From positions 1 to 57,695 of the forward strand of contig JANYDA010000031.1 in assembly GCA_025360005.1 (NCBI GenBank): DNA of 57,695 nt, read 5' to 3'. The position numbers and the translations under genes were made by a program. This DNA is from Fibrobacteria bacterium (GTDB lineage: Bacteria > Fibrobacterota > Fibrobacteria > UBA11236). The notes beneath the pieces are model-generated. The model had not been told where the DNA came from and searched no databases. It worked only from the letters and a program-made list of their open reading frames with translations. Shown here in pieces: positions 37,572 through 45,917 of this stretch; position 1 is the first letter of the stretch; each line of letters opens with the position of its first letter.

Positions 37572-39349
37572 CTATCTTCCCGTCTTGGCGGTGCTTCGTT
37601 TAAGGACGTCGCGCACCGCCTTTGCCAATTGCAGGGGGTGAACGGTTTTTGGATAAAACCGTTTCCTTTCTCGATCAAACCTTGCCGGGCTACGATATCA
37701 TCGGTGTATCCCGACATGAACAAAACCTGGCTTTTCGGCCTGAGCATGGCGAAGCTTTTGGCCAACTCGAGTCCGGACATGCCGCTCATCAGCAAATCGG
37801 TCAAAAGCAAATCGATAGGATCATGATAGGTCCGGACCACTTCCAAAGCCGCGGTTCCGTCCGCCGCTTCCAATACGGTATAGCCGAAATTTTCAAGCAT
37901 GGTATGCACCAGGGTGCGGACCATTTCCTCGTCTTCGGCCACAAGTACGGCCTCGGAGCCGCCCTTCGGAACGGCATCTGCAGGCGTGGGCAAGAATACG
38001 ATGAGTTCCTCTTCCTTGTGCATGCGAGGGAGGAAAATCCGGAAATCGGAACCCTTTCCCGGGCTGCTTTCGACTGTTATGTGGCCTCCGCTCTGGCCCA
38101 CAATGCCGTGGACGGTGGCCAGCCCCATGCCGGATCCTTTCCCGATTTGCTTGGTGGTGAAGAAGGGGTCGAAAACCCGGGCTTTGACCTCGGGCTCCAT
38201 ACCGGAGCCCGTGTCGCGGACTGAAAGCATGACATAGTTCTTGGGATCGACCCCCGGGTGTTGGGCCGCATATTCCCGATCCAAGTCGACATTCCGGGTG
38301 GTGATGGTTATTTCGCCCCCTTGCGGCATGGCATCGCGCGCATTGATGGCAAGGTTCATGAGGATTTGCTGCATTTGAACCAGATCGACTTTCACGTAAG
38401 CCAATCCCTTTTCCAAATCCTCCCGAATGAATACGGGCGCCCCGATCAACCTTTCGAGCATCCCATGCATTTCGGACACGACGGCGTTCAGGCCGATGAT
38501 CTTCGGCGCGAGAATTGTTGCCTGCCGAAGGCAAGCAATTGCTTGGTGAGCCCGCTTGCGCGTTCTCCCGCCTTCAGGATTTCCCCCAGGGTATCCCGTA
38601 AGGGACCCTTGGCTACGATCATGGATTGGGCCAGATCGGCATACCCGGTTATGACCGTGAGCAGGTTATTGAAGTCATGGGCGATGCCACCCGCCAGCTT
38701 CCCCAGGGCTTCCAGTTTTTTCGATTGACGCAACGACTCTTCGCTGACTTGCAGCGCTTTTTCCGCCAGTTTCCGGGTGGTGATGTCGCGGATATTGCAT
38801 TGGATCACCTTTTCATCGCCTACGGAATAGGAGTTGCTGACGAACTCCACGTCGCAACTTATCCCCTGCTTCGTTTTCAGCGGCAGATCATCGTAACGAA
38901 CATAGCCCTTTTCCTTCAAGGTGCGGAATACCGCCCGATTGGATTCGATGTCCCGGAAGAACCCGAGCTCCCATAGTTGCTTGCCCATCAGTTCCTTGCG
39001 GGAATATCCCAGCAAATCCGTCAGGAAAGGGTTGGCATCCGCGATTTGCCCCCCTTCGGCGTCCAGGATCAGGATCCCGTCCTGCGCCGTTTCGAATAGA
39101 CGGCGATAGCGGTCTTCGGATTGCCGTAAGCGGGATACCGCTTCCTTACGCTCGCTGATATCCTGGAATTCCACTACCGCCCCCGTGCGCATGCCCCGGA
39201 CCTTGAGGGATACCACGGAACAGGATACCGGAAGGAATCGTCCTTTCCTTGACGTCCATCTCCAACTGGCGCGCCTGATGCTTCAGGTTTTCCGAATCTG
39301 AAAAAAGGTCTCTCTTGACAGGATCCATATCGCCCTTTCTGAAATGCAT
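37572..39349 (-). pseudogene. Frameshifted PAS hybrid sensor histidine kinase
   Basis: The parts of a hybrid kinase lie in consecutive but different frames: a short N-terminal coil (from ATG 39349 or 39328), the tail of one PAS domain (PVSCSVVSLK), a full PAS domain (39130-38780), HisKA with GGIAHDFNNLL, HATPase (DTGSGMEPEV, GKGSGMGLATVHG) and a receiver domain (LLLTDLLMSGMSG). Frame changes are needed near 39230, near 38515 (between QQ and ILAPKIIGLNAVV) and near 37632 in a run of five G (after QKPFTP, restoring LQLAKAVRDVLKR and a stop at 37572). The first PAS appears partly deleted. This is either a decayed gene or an assembly with several single-base losses. Confidence 0.75.
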
Positions 39350-39688
39350 GCGCCGTTTAGGCTGGGGCGAAAGCGGTATTCGGGTTATTCCGGACAAGCG
39401 TTTGCTTGGTAGATCCGCAAGCGAGAGCCAATAAAAATGCTTGAGAGCGGACTGGGTGAATGAAATCGGTTTTTTCTTTGTCCGGAAACGTAAGCCTTAA
39501 TCCCGCAATTGATATAAATTCTCGAATCGGGCCTGAAAAGATATTTCAGCGGAAAATATTTTTGTGATCTATGCCACCGAACTTACCAAAAGTTGAGGGG
39601 TACATGCGAGCCGGGCCGGGGCGAAATGCGCTCAGGGAATCTACAAGTTACCCCCTGTAACCGAGTGGCGGAAAACGGGGAGTGGCGC
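39350..39688. other. Intergenic region between uup and the kinase pseudogene
   Basis: No gene seen. It is A+T-richer than its surroundings and holds a CTGAAA-agata-TTTCAG inverted repeat (39533-39549), a GATATAAATTC string followed by TCGGGCCTGAA resembling the leader at 23821-23856, and GTTACCCCCTGTAAC half-sites near 39650. Promoter elements for the kinase pseudogene may lie here. Confidence 0.4.
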
Positions 39689-41650
39689 CTATCCTTCCCC
39701 GCGTTGCTTGGCGTCCAGCCATTCCCAGCGGGCGAACAGGGTTTCCACTTCCTTCTTGAACGTCTCGTAGCGCTGGTTCGCCTCTTTCACTTCCGTGAAT
39801 TTGCCGGCCGCGGACGCTTTCGCGAGCTCCGCTTCCGCCGTTGCCACTTCGCGCTCCTTGGCGGCTATCCTGGCCTCGCTGGATTCCCATTCCTTCTTCT
39901 CGTTGTGGGATAGGCCCGGCCGCTTCTTGGTCTGTTCCACTATGGACTTGGCGGCGGCCGCTGCATCGGCGGCGGCTTTTTCGTCCTCGGCCTCCGATTC
40001 CAGATAGTCGCTGTAATTGCCCTGCAGTTGGCGCACCTTGCCGCTCTTGCTGAAGATGAGCATGGAGTTGGCCACCTGATCCAGGAAAAAGCGATCATGG
40101 CTGACTACGATGGCGCAACCGGGGAACTCCGCCAGGGCGCGCTCCAGCACTTGCAGGGTGGCGATGTCCAGATCGTTGGTGGGCTCGTCCAATATCAAGA
40201 GATTAGCCGGGTTGGAGACCAGCGCCATGGCCAGTTGCAAGCGGTTCTGTTCGCCGCCGCTCAGGCGTCCCGCCTTGGAGTAATGCATGCGGGCGGGGAA
40301 GAGGAAATTTTCCAGGAAGCCGCGCTTGGGGACTTTGGCTCCGCCGAATTCGACGTACTCGGCATCGCCGCCCAGGGTTTGCCAAACGGTTTTTTCCGGG
40401 TCCAGGCTCTCGCGCTTCTGATCGAAGTATGCCGTGAGGGTATTGACGCCCAGCTTGATCTCGCCGGAGTCCGCCTTGATCTTGCCCAGCAGGATTTTCA
40501 GGAAGGTGGTCTTGCCGGATCCGTTGGGACCCAGGATGCCGATGCGATCGCCCGGGAGAAGGCTCAGGTCCAGGCCCTTGAAGAGTTGGCGATCCCCGTA
40601 GGCTTTGGCGAGACCGGTGATTTCCAAAATGGTCTTGCCTAAGCGGGCCGCGGAATCCAGATCCAGATCCATCACCTTGTCCGCCGCGAAGGCCTTTTTG
40701 TCGCGGATTTCCTCGAAGCGCTGGATGCGGGATTTGGCCTTGGTGCCGCGCGCCTTGGGGCCGCGGCGGATCCAGTTGATCTCCTCCTTGAGGAAGGCCA
40801 TGCGCTTGCCTTCGGTCACGGCCAGGTTTTCTTCCAACTCGGCCTTCTTCTCCAGGTAACGTCCGTAATTCCCCGGGAAGGAACGCATGTCCCCGTTCCA
40901 TAGTTCCAGGATATGATCGACCGCGTTCTCCAGGAAGTAGCGATCATGGGTTACCACGATCATGGTGCCGGGGTAACCGGCGAGTTTCTCTTCCAGCCAG
41001 CGGATGGCGCTTTCGTCCAGATGGTTGGTGGGCTCGTCCAGGAGCAATAGATCCGGGGTCCCGGCCAGGGCGCGGATGAGCTGGATTTTCTTGAGCTGGC
41101 CGCCGGATAAGGCGGGCTCGATGGTCCAGGCCAGATCCATGTCCAATTGCCCGGCCAGGGCCTGTACCTGTCCATACAGATCCCAGCCATGATCGCGTTC
41201 GATGGCATCGTTGAGGTGGGACAATTCCTCATGGGCCTTGTCGGCGGCGGCTTCGCTCAGGGCCGCATGTTCGGGCGCGCTCATCTCGTGCAGGAGCATG
41301 ACATAGCGGGCCAGCAAGGCGCCGATGGCTCCTTGCGGGGCGAAGACTTCTTCCGCGATGGATCGGCCCGCGATCAGATCCCCGGGCGCGGCGGCGGAAT
41401 CGCCGGCCTTGACCACCTTGGCGGCCTGGTCCAGGTAACGATGGATAAAATTGGATCGACGCGTGATGGCGCCCTCGAAATCGGTTTCCCGGCCCGCCAG
41501 GATGCGCAACAAGGTGGACTTGCCGCTGCCGTTGAGGCCCAGCAAGGCGACTTTCTGGCCGCGGTCCACGCCGAAGGAGAGGCCGTTGAAAAGGACTTTT
41601 TCGCCCCAGGCCTTGTGCAGGTTCTGGGCGGTGAGGACGTTATCGGCCAC
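39689..41650 (-). CDS. uup: ABC-F ATPase, Uup subfamily
   Basis: A 653-residue soluble protein with two ABC ATPase domains and no membrane segments. Domain 1: Walker A GLNGSGKST near residue 40, signature LSGGQ, Walker B LLLLDEPTNHLD. Domain 2: Walker A GPNGSGKTT near 375, signature RLSGGEQNRL, Walker B LLILDEPTNDLD. An ABC-F linker lies between them, and the C-terminal coiled coil (about 565-650, EKKEWESSEARIAAKEREVA) is the Uup hallmark. GTG 41650 is the start with CCGGAG upstream. Uup acts on ribosomes or branched DNA intermediates; here it stands alone. Confidence 0.92.
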   Translation of the reverse strand: MADNVLTAQNLHKAWGEKVLFNGLSFGVDRGQKVALLGLNGSGKSTLLRILAGRETDFEGAITRRSNFIHRYLDQAAKVVKAGDSAAAPGDLIAGRSIAEEVFAPQGAIGALLARYVMLLHEMSAPEHAALSEAAADKAHEELSHLNDAIERDHGWDLYGQVQALAGQLDMDLAWTIEPALSGGQLKKIQLIRALAGTPDLLLLDEPTNHLDESAIRWLEEKLAGYPGTMIVVTHDRYFLENAVDHILELWNGDMRSFPGNYGRYLEKKAELEENLAVTEGKRMAFLKEEINWIRRGPKARGTKAKSRIQRFEEIRDKKAFAADKVMDLDLDSAARLGKTILEITGLAKAYGDRQLFKGLDLSLLPGDRIGILGPNGSGKTTFLKILLGKIKADSGEIKLGVNTLTAYFDQKRESLDPEKTVWQTLGGDAEYVEFGGAKVPKRGFLENFLFPARMHYSKAGRLSGGEQNRLQLAMALVSNPANLLILDEPTNDLDIATLQVLERALAEFPGCAIVVSHDRFFLDQVANSMLIFSKSGKVRQLQGNYSDYLESEAEDEKAAADAAAAAKSIVEQTKKRPGLSHNEKKEWESSEARIAAKEREVATAEAELAKASAAGKFTEVKEANQRYETFKKEVETLFARWEWLDAKQRGEG

Positions 41651-41781
41651 GATGGAAACTCCGGGGAAGGGCGGAACGGGAAGGGTTGGATCAGGACGGG
41701 AAAAGGTACCAAATAACGGGAACGAGAGGAAGGGAGGCTGCGCAAGCCTGGGAACACATTGGTCCGAATAGGTCGGTTCAG

Positions 41782-43449
41782 CTAGGCAAGGATATCGTCC
41801 GGCCCATCCACCGCGGGAGCCTTATTCTTGTTGGTGATCAGGTGCAATGCCTCCAGATGCTTGCGGAATGCCTTTACGGCCCGCCCTTTCAGAGCGCGCG
41901 CGGCCAGGGGTTCGCACAACAACTTGGTGCGTATGAAAAGCCGCTCCCAGCGGGAAAGCGCGATCAGCTCGTGTTTCATCAGATAGCGGATCAATTCCCC
42001 GAAAAGGGAATTCCAGACCAGCAGGTTGATCCCGAAACCGCCCAGGAAAGCCGTGCGCGAGGCGATGATCAGATGATGTTCCTTGTTGTTCAACTGCGGA
42101 TGCTTATAGCTGGCCTTCAGCCTGCGGAACCCGATGCGCTCGTACATGGGCAGGAGTTCATCCATGGCCGATGTCAGCAGCCAATGCCGGTCGGACATCA
42201 GGAAATGCTTCAAGCCGTGTTCGAACATCCCTTGCAGCACGTCCGTGCCGCGATACTCGGGATGGATGCACAGGCGCGAGACTTCGATAAGGTTCGCCTT
42301 GGGCGGCAAAGGCACCGGATATTTCCCCCCCTGGAATCCCGCTTGGCTATCCAGTACGGTTTCTTCCGAGGTAGGGAAGGTGAATGTCAACGTACCCACC
42401 AAGCGCTCATGATGGTGCGCCATCAGGATGCGGCTCTTGCCGTCCAAGGCGGAAGCCATGTCTTCCGGAGAGGTCTCACGGGCGCGCTTGCCCGCCCCCA
42501 CGTAGGCGTCCCGGCGCAGGTAGAGGACTTCCGCATAGTCTTCCAGCGATTTCACCGAGCGGAAACGCAGGTGGCTTTTGACCTGTTGTACCCGGAACCC
42601 GGCGTCGAACAACCTGGCCGGGGTCCATTGCCGGGAAAACATGAGGAAGTCGCAGATGCCGTTGTGGAGCCGGAAGTCGATGTCGGCGCATTCCACTCCG
42701 AAGCGGATTTCTTCCGCGCTGGCCGCGTTGATCCACGCTACGCGCACACGCATGGGAAGCGATCGGTACGAGGCCAGCTCGAAGAAGAGGCGCAACTCCA
42801 TGCCCTCGAACAGCAGGATCGACTCGTCGTGGGAAAGGAAGGAGAATCCCATGTTCTTGTTGAGATCGGAAGCCTGGAGCGCGCACCAATGCCCGTAAAT
42901 GAAGGGATGCCGCACACGCGCCCGCAAGGCGAGCGACGGCGCGAGAGAAAGGCGGAATCCTTCCCGCCTTTCCAAATCGACGGCGCGGGGGAAATTCAGA
43001 TCCAACCGCCGGCAGCCGATTTTGAAACCGTCTTTCCAGTGGCTCACGTTCTTTACTTCGCACCAGACTTCAAATTCCTGGTGGGCTTCAATCCGGATCC
43101 GGACCAGGAGTTCTTCGCCTGCTGAAAGCGGAGACGATTTGGATTTGTCGTCGGGATGGGGTTGGTAAAGAATTCCGAACCCGATGGCGCTGAAATCCCA
43201 GAGTTTGACCGCGCACCAATTCTCGCCGCCCATGCGGACCGAAACGGAGACGGAGCCCAACTCCCGCTGGGAAAAACGGCTTTGGTTCCGCTTGTCCTCC
43301 TTTACGGAAGGCCGCTTTTTTTTCTTGGGTTGGCGATGGCGTTTGGATTGGGGAACCGGGCTCCAATCGCTTTCCAGGCGGGTGTTGGTTGCGGGAGCCG
43401 CCCAAGCGGCTTTCGCGGCCCCGGAATCTCCCAAAGAATTCTTGTCCAT
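41782..43449 (-). CDS. PilZ domain plus N-acyl-amino-acid-synthase-like acyltransferase (paralogue 2)
   Basis: A 555-residue protein. I use ATG 43449 (MDKNSLGDSG); starting higher would overlap the diiron gene and read a basic, low-complexity stretch. After a Lys-rich N-terminus comes a PilZ domain with RNQSR (54-58) and DFSAIG (85-90), the c-di-GMP-binding RxxxR and DxSxxG motifs, and a second PilZ-like unit (RREGFR). The C-terminal half is a GNAT-fold domain of the FeeM/NasY type (YLRRDAYVGAGK, EVSRLCIHPEYRGTDVLQ, YERIGFRRL), which in relatives joins fatty acyl groups to amino acids. Third gene of the operon 45794-41782, 19 bp after the diiron gene. Acyl donor and amine are unknown. Confidence 0.78.
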   Translation of the reverse strand: MDKNSLGDSGAAKAAWAAPATNTRLESDWSPVPQSKRHRQPKKKKRPSVKEDKRNQSRFSQRELGSVSVSVRMGGENWCAVKLWDFSAIGFGILYQPHPDDKSKSSPLSAGEELLVRIRIEAHQEFEVWCEVKNVSHWKDGFKIGCRRLDLNFPRAVDLERREGFRLSLAPSLALRARVRHPFIYGHWCALQASDLNKNMGFSFLSHDESILLFEGMELRLFFELASYRSLPMRVRVAWINAASAEEIRFGVECADIDFRLHNGICDFLMFSRQWTPARLFDAGFRVQQVKSHLRFRSVKSLEDYAEVLYLRRDAYVGAGKRARETSPEDMASALDGKSRILMAHHHERLVGTLTFTFPTSEETVLDSQAGFQGGKYPVPLPPKANLIEVSRLCIHPEYRGTDVLQGMFEHGLKHFLMSDRHWLLTSAMDELLPMYERIGFRRLKASYKHPQLNNKEHHLIIASRTAFLGGFGINLLVWNSLFGELIRYLMKHELIALSRWERLFIRTKLLCEPLAARALKGRAVKAFRKHLEALHLITNKNKAPAVDGPDDILA

Positions 43450-43468
43450 GTCCTTCAATCCGGCCGGA

Positions 43469-44218
43469 TTACTTTCCAGCGCCTTTTTTTTCCGGCGGGT
43501 TCCCGTCCGCCTTGGCGGCGCGCGTTTCCCGCTTACCGATGCTGCTCCAGTCTCGTGCCCGCGTCTCATCGTCCAGAATACCCTGCAACATGAGCGCATG
43601 CAGGCGAGCGGTGCCTTTGGCGCAGTGGATTACGGCCTGAATATCCTCTTCCGTTTCCAGGCTCCCAAGCAGATATCCCTCCAGCCATTTGGTATGCGTC
43701 ACATCCACTTTTGCATGCTCGTCCAGAAAAGTCATCGCGGTCGCGGGGACGCCCATGGCGGTAAGCGCCTTCAGGATGCTTTCGCCCTTGCCGGCCGGCA
43801 GCATTTCCAAGTGATAAATGTAACCCAAGTATCCAACCGGATTGGAATGCTGCACCTGATAGATTGCGAAAGCGAGCATGGCTTCCGTAGTGGGGAGTGG
43901 GCGGCCCGCCGGGATGCCGGATACGTCCTCGCCCAGGCTGCGCAGGTCGTCCAGCGCCATATTATGGTGGCCGTATTCGGCCAGGCAATGGCGGAAAATT
44001 TTCGGCGATAAGTCCCGTTTGTTGCCTTTCAAGTGCCCGGACATCAAGGCGAAGGATTGTGGGTTTTCCCGCACATTGTAGTAGATTTCCCGCAGCAGGA
44101 TCTTGTAATGATCCAAGGTCAATGAGCCTTCCACCAAGCGCCGGAAAAAATCACCTTGGTATAAATCGCCCAGGGAGGCTTCCCACTCTTTTTTGATCCT
44201 ATCGATCATCTTTCCCAT
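43469..44218 (-). CDS. Haem-oxygenase-like diiron oxidase/oxygenase (iron-containing redox enzyme)
   Basis: A 249-residue all-helical protein of the haem-oxygenase-like diiron (HDO) group, which includes UndA (fatty acid to terminal alkene), SznF and BesC. ATG 44218 is an estimate; ATG 44209 is possible. Candidate metal ligands in family order: Glu44 (LLREIYY), Glu81 and His84 (AEYGHHNM), Glu138 (YHLEML), His168 (DEHAKVD), Asp172 and His175 (VTHT). Its start overlaps the stop of the upstream acyltransferase by 20 bp and its stop is 19 bp from the next one, so it is embedded in that operon. The substrate is probably a fatty acyl or N-acyl compound; this is inference. Confidence 0.75.
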   Translation of the reverse strand: MGKMIDRIKKEWEASLGDLYQGDFFRRLVEGSLTLDHYKILLREIYYNVRENPQSFALMSGHLKGNKRDLSPKIFRHCLAEYGHHNMALDDLRSLGEDVSGIPAGRPLPTTEAMLAFAIYQVQHSNPVGYLGYIYHLEMLPAGKGESILKALTAMGVPATAMTFLDEHAKVDVTHTKWLEGYLLGSLETEEDIQAVIHCAKGTARLHALMLQGILDDETRARDWSSIGKRETRAAKADGNPPEKKGAGK

Positions 44219-45794
44219 CCATGGATATTCTTTTCTGCAACAATTCCCGGAATTCCCTTTCCAACCCCGCATCCAACCATTTGCGGGTGAACCCGGAGAA
44301 CAGGGAATAGAACGCCACCCTGGCCTTGAGCCAGGAGCCCAACTGCAAGTGCCCGCGCTCGATCAATTCACGCACCAGGGAGCCGAAGAAATAATTCCAC
44401 GCGAACGGCCGCATCCGCACCCCCGCGATCAAACTGTTCCTATGCAGCAGGATCAGGTGGTGCTCCAGGTTCCCCAGCTCCTTGATGAGCACGGAGGCGC
44501 CCACCTTCTTGAAGCCTATCCGGCGGTACAGCGGCCACAATTTGGCGGTGGTAAAGGTGAGGATCCACTTCCGATCGGAAAAGAGCATGCAACGCGCGAT
44601 TTGCTCGAACATGCCCTGGATCAGATCCCCGCCGCGGTAATCGGAATCCGTACAAAGGGAAATCACCTCCATGATGGAGTCCTTGGGAGGCACCCGCACC
44701 GGGAATTCCGCGCCCGGGAAACATCCTTCCGTCCTGAGCGTGGTCCCCTCCGCCCCCGCGAAGCTTAAAGCCACGGAAGCCACCAATTGGTCCCCATGGA
44801 AAGCCGCCAGCAGGCGGCTGTGGGAATCGAAGGCGGTTGCGATGGGATCCGGGTCGGCGTGGGGAGAAGCCTTCCCGGCCTTTGCATACGCATCCTTCCG
44901 CAGCTTGAGGATGGCTTCGTATTCCTCCTGGGTGGAAACGAAACGGAAGCGCGTCTGATCCTTGAACCGTTTCAGCCGCAGGCCGAAGTCCGATAACCCG
45001 CTGGGTTTGCAAAGCTCCGCTTGCACGAAATGCTCGCCGATGGCGTTAGAGAGATCGAAGGAAAGATCCGATTCATGGATCGCGAAAAGGACGCGCCCGG
45101 CAAGGCCCGCGCGGATCCAAGCGATGGAACCGGTGCATTTCCCTTGCGAGTCCAGAGGCAGCTCGATGTCCAAGGTGACGCGGGCCCCTCCCAACAACAA
45201 CAGCCCCGCATCGGAGGATTCAAATACCATGGTTGCCTTGGGCCCAATCCCCACCATCCTGGCTTCCGACCACTCCTTATACAGGTAAGGGTTCAGGACC
45301 TTGGCCGTAACGGGCCGGATGGTATCCTGCAAATAGCCGGGCGGAAACTCCGGTTCCTGCTCGCCGTTGGCGAAGGGCAGCAGATCCAGTCGGCTCAGGC
45401 CTATCCGCATCCCTTTTTCCACCCGGGTGGCATTCTCGATGAGGCAAGGCAGCTGGAAACTTTTCCCGGGCTGGGCGTCTTTACCGCCGAGCCCGCCCAG
45501 TCGCAGCTCTATGCGATCTCCGGGAACGGAAAACTCGGATGCGATGCCGCCCGGCTGGTACAGGATCCCAAAACCGAAAGTGGAGTAGTCCCATATCCGC
45601 ACTGGTACCCACTCGTTCCGCTTCCGGGATCGGATCCATGCCGGGATCCGTTCTATTTCCCGCTCCACCGTGCGCGGCGCATGCCGCAACGCGCTCGCAT
45701 CGGAAGGGCGCCAGGATTCACGGGGTAACTTCAACGGATCCAATGGATAGTTGGTGCCGGGCGCTATGGGTATGGCTTGCTGCGGTTGGTTCAT
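44199..45794 (-). CDS. PilZ domain plus N-acyl-amino-acid-synthase-like acyltransferase (paralogue 1)
   Basis: A 531-residue paralogue of the protein at 41782-43449, sharing its architecture. The PilZ motifs are REIER (45-49) and DYSTFG (69-74), followed by a second PilZ-like module and a C-terminal GNAT/FeeM-type domain (KLRKDAYAKAGK, EVISLCTDSDYRGGDLIQ, YRRIGFKKV). It is the first gene of the three-gene operon, 95 bp from the divergent histidine kinase. The two paralogues diverge strongly outside the motifs, so they probably have different substrates or form a heteromer. Both binding motifs are intact, so control by c-di-GMP is likely. Confidence 0.78.
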   Translation of the reverse strand: MNQPQQAIPIAPGTNYPLDPLKLPRESWRPSDASALRHAPRTVEREIERIPAWIRSRKRNEWVPVRIWDYSTFGFGILYQPGGIASEFSVPGDRIELRLGGLGGKDAQPGKSFQLPCLIENATRVEKGMRIGLSRLDLLPFANGEQEPEFPPGYLQDTIRPVTAKVLNPYLYKEWSEARMVGIGPKATMVFESSDAGLLLLGGARVTLDIELPLDSQGKCTGSIAWIRAGLAGRVLFAIHESDLSFDLSNAIGEHFVQAELCKPSGLSDFGLRLKRFKDQTRFRFVSTQEEYEAILKLRKDAYAKAGKASPHADPDPIATAFDSHSRLLAAFHGDQLVASVALSFAGAEGTTLRTEGCFPGAEFPVRVPPKDSIMEVISLCTDSDYRGGDLIQGMFEQIARCMLFSDRKWILTFTTAKLWPLYRRIGFKKVGASVLIKELGNLEHHLILLHRNSLIAGVRMRPFAWNYFFGSLVRELIERGHLQLGSWLKARVAFYSLFSGFTRKWLDAGLEREFRELLQKRISMDGKDDR

Positions 45795-45824
45795 GTGAAA
45801 TCAGATGAATCTTAAGGAGTGGCA

Positions 45825-45917
45825 GTGAAAAAAGTCAAATTCCTAACGGCAACGGGGAAGTTGCTACCTTCACGGAGGGTTGCGCGCATATGGAAAAAGT
45901 CTACTCCAACAAGCTGA
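45825..45917 (+). CDS. Possible 30-residue leader peptide before the histidine kinase
   Basis: GTG 45825 has a stronger ribosome-binding site (AAGGAG, spacing about 6) than the kinase start itself. It encodes MKKVKFLTATGKLLPSRRVA and ends at 45917, 28 bases inside the kinase gene in another frame. Such overlap would couple or throttle kinase translation. It may equally be chance. Confidence 0.25.
   Translation: MKKVKFLTATGKLLPSRRVARIWKKSTPTS

Noticed and set aside
43450-43599. Upstream extension of PilZ/acyltransferase paralogue 2
   Set aside because: It would overlap the diiron enzyme gene by 131 bp and encodes a basic low-complexity stretch with no counterpart in paralogue 1.
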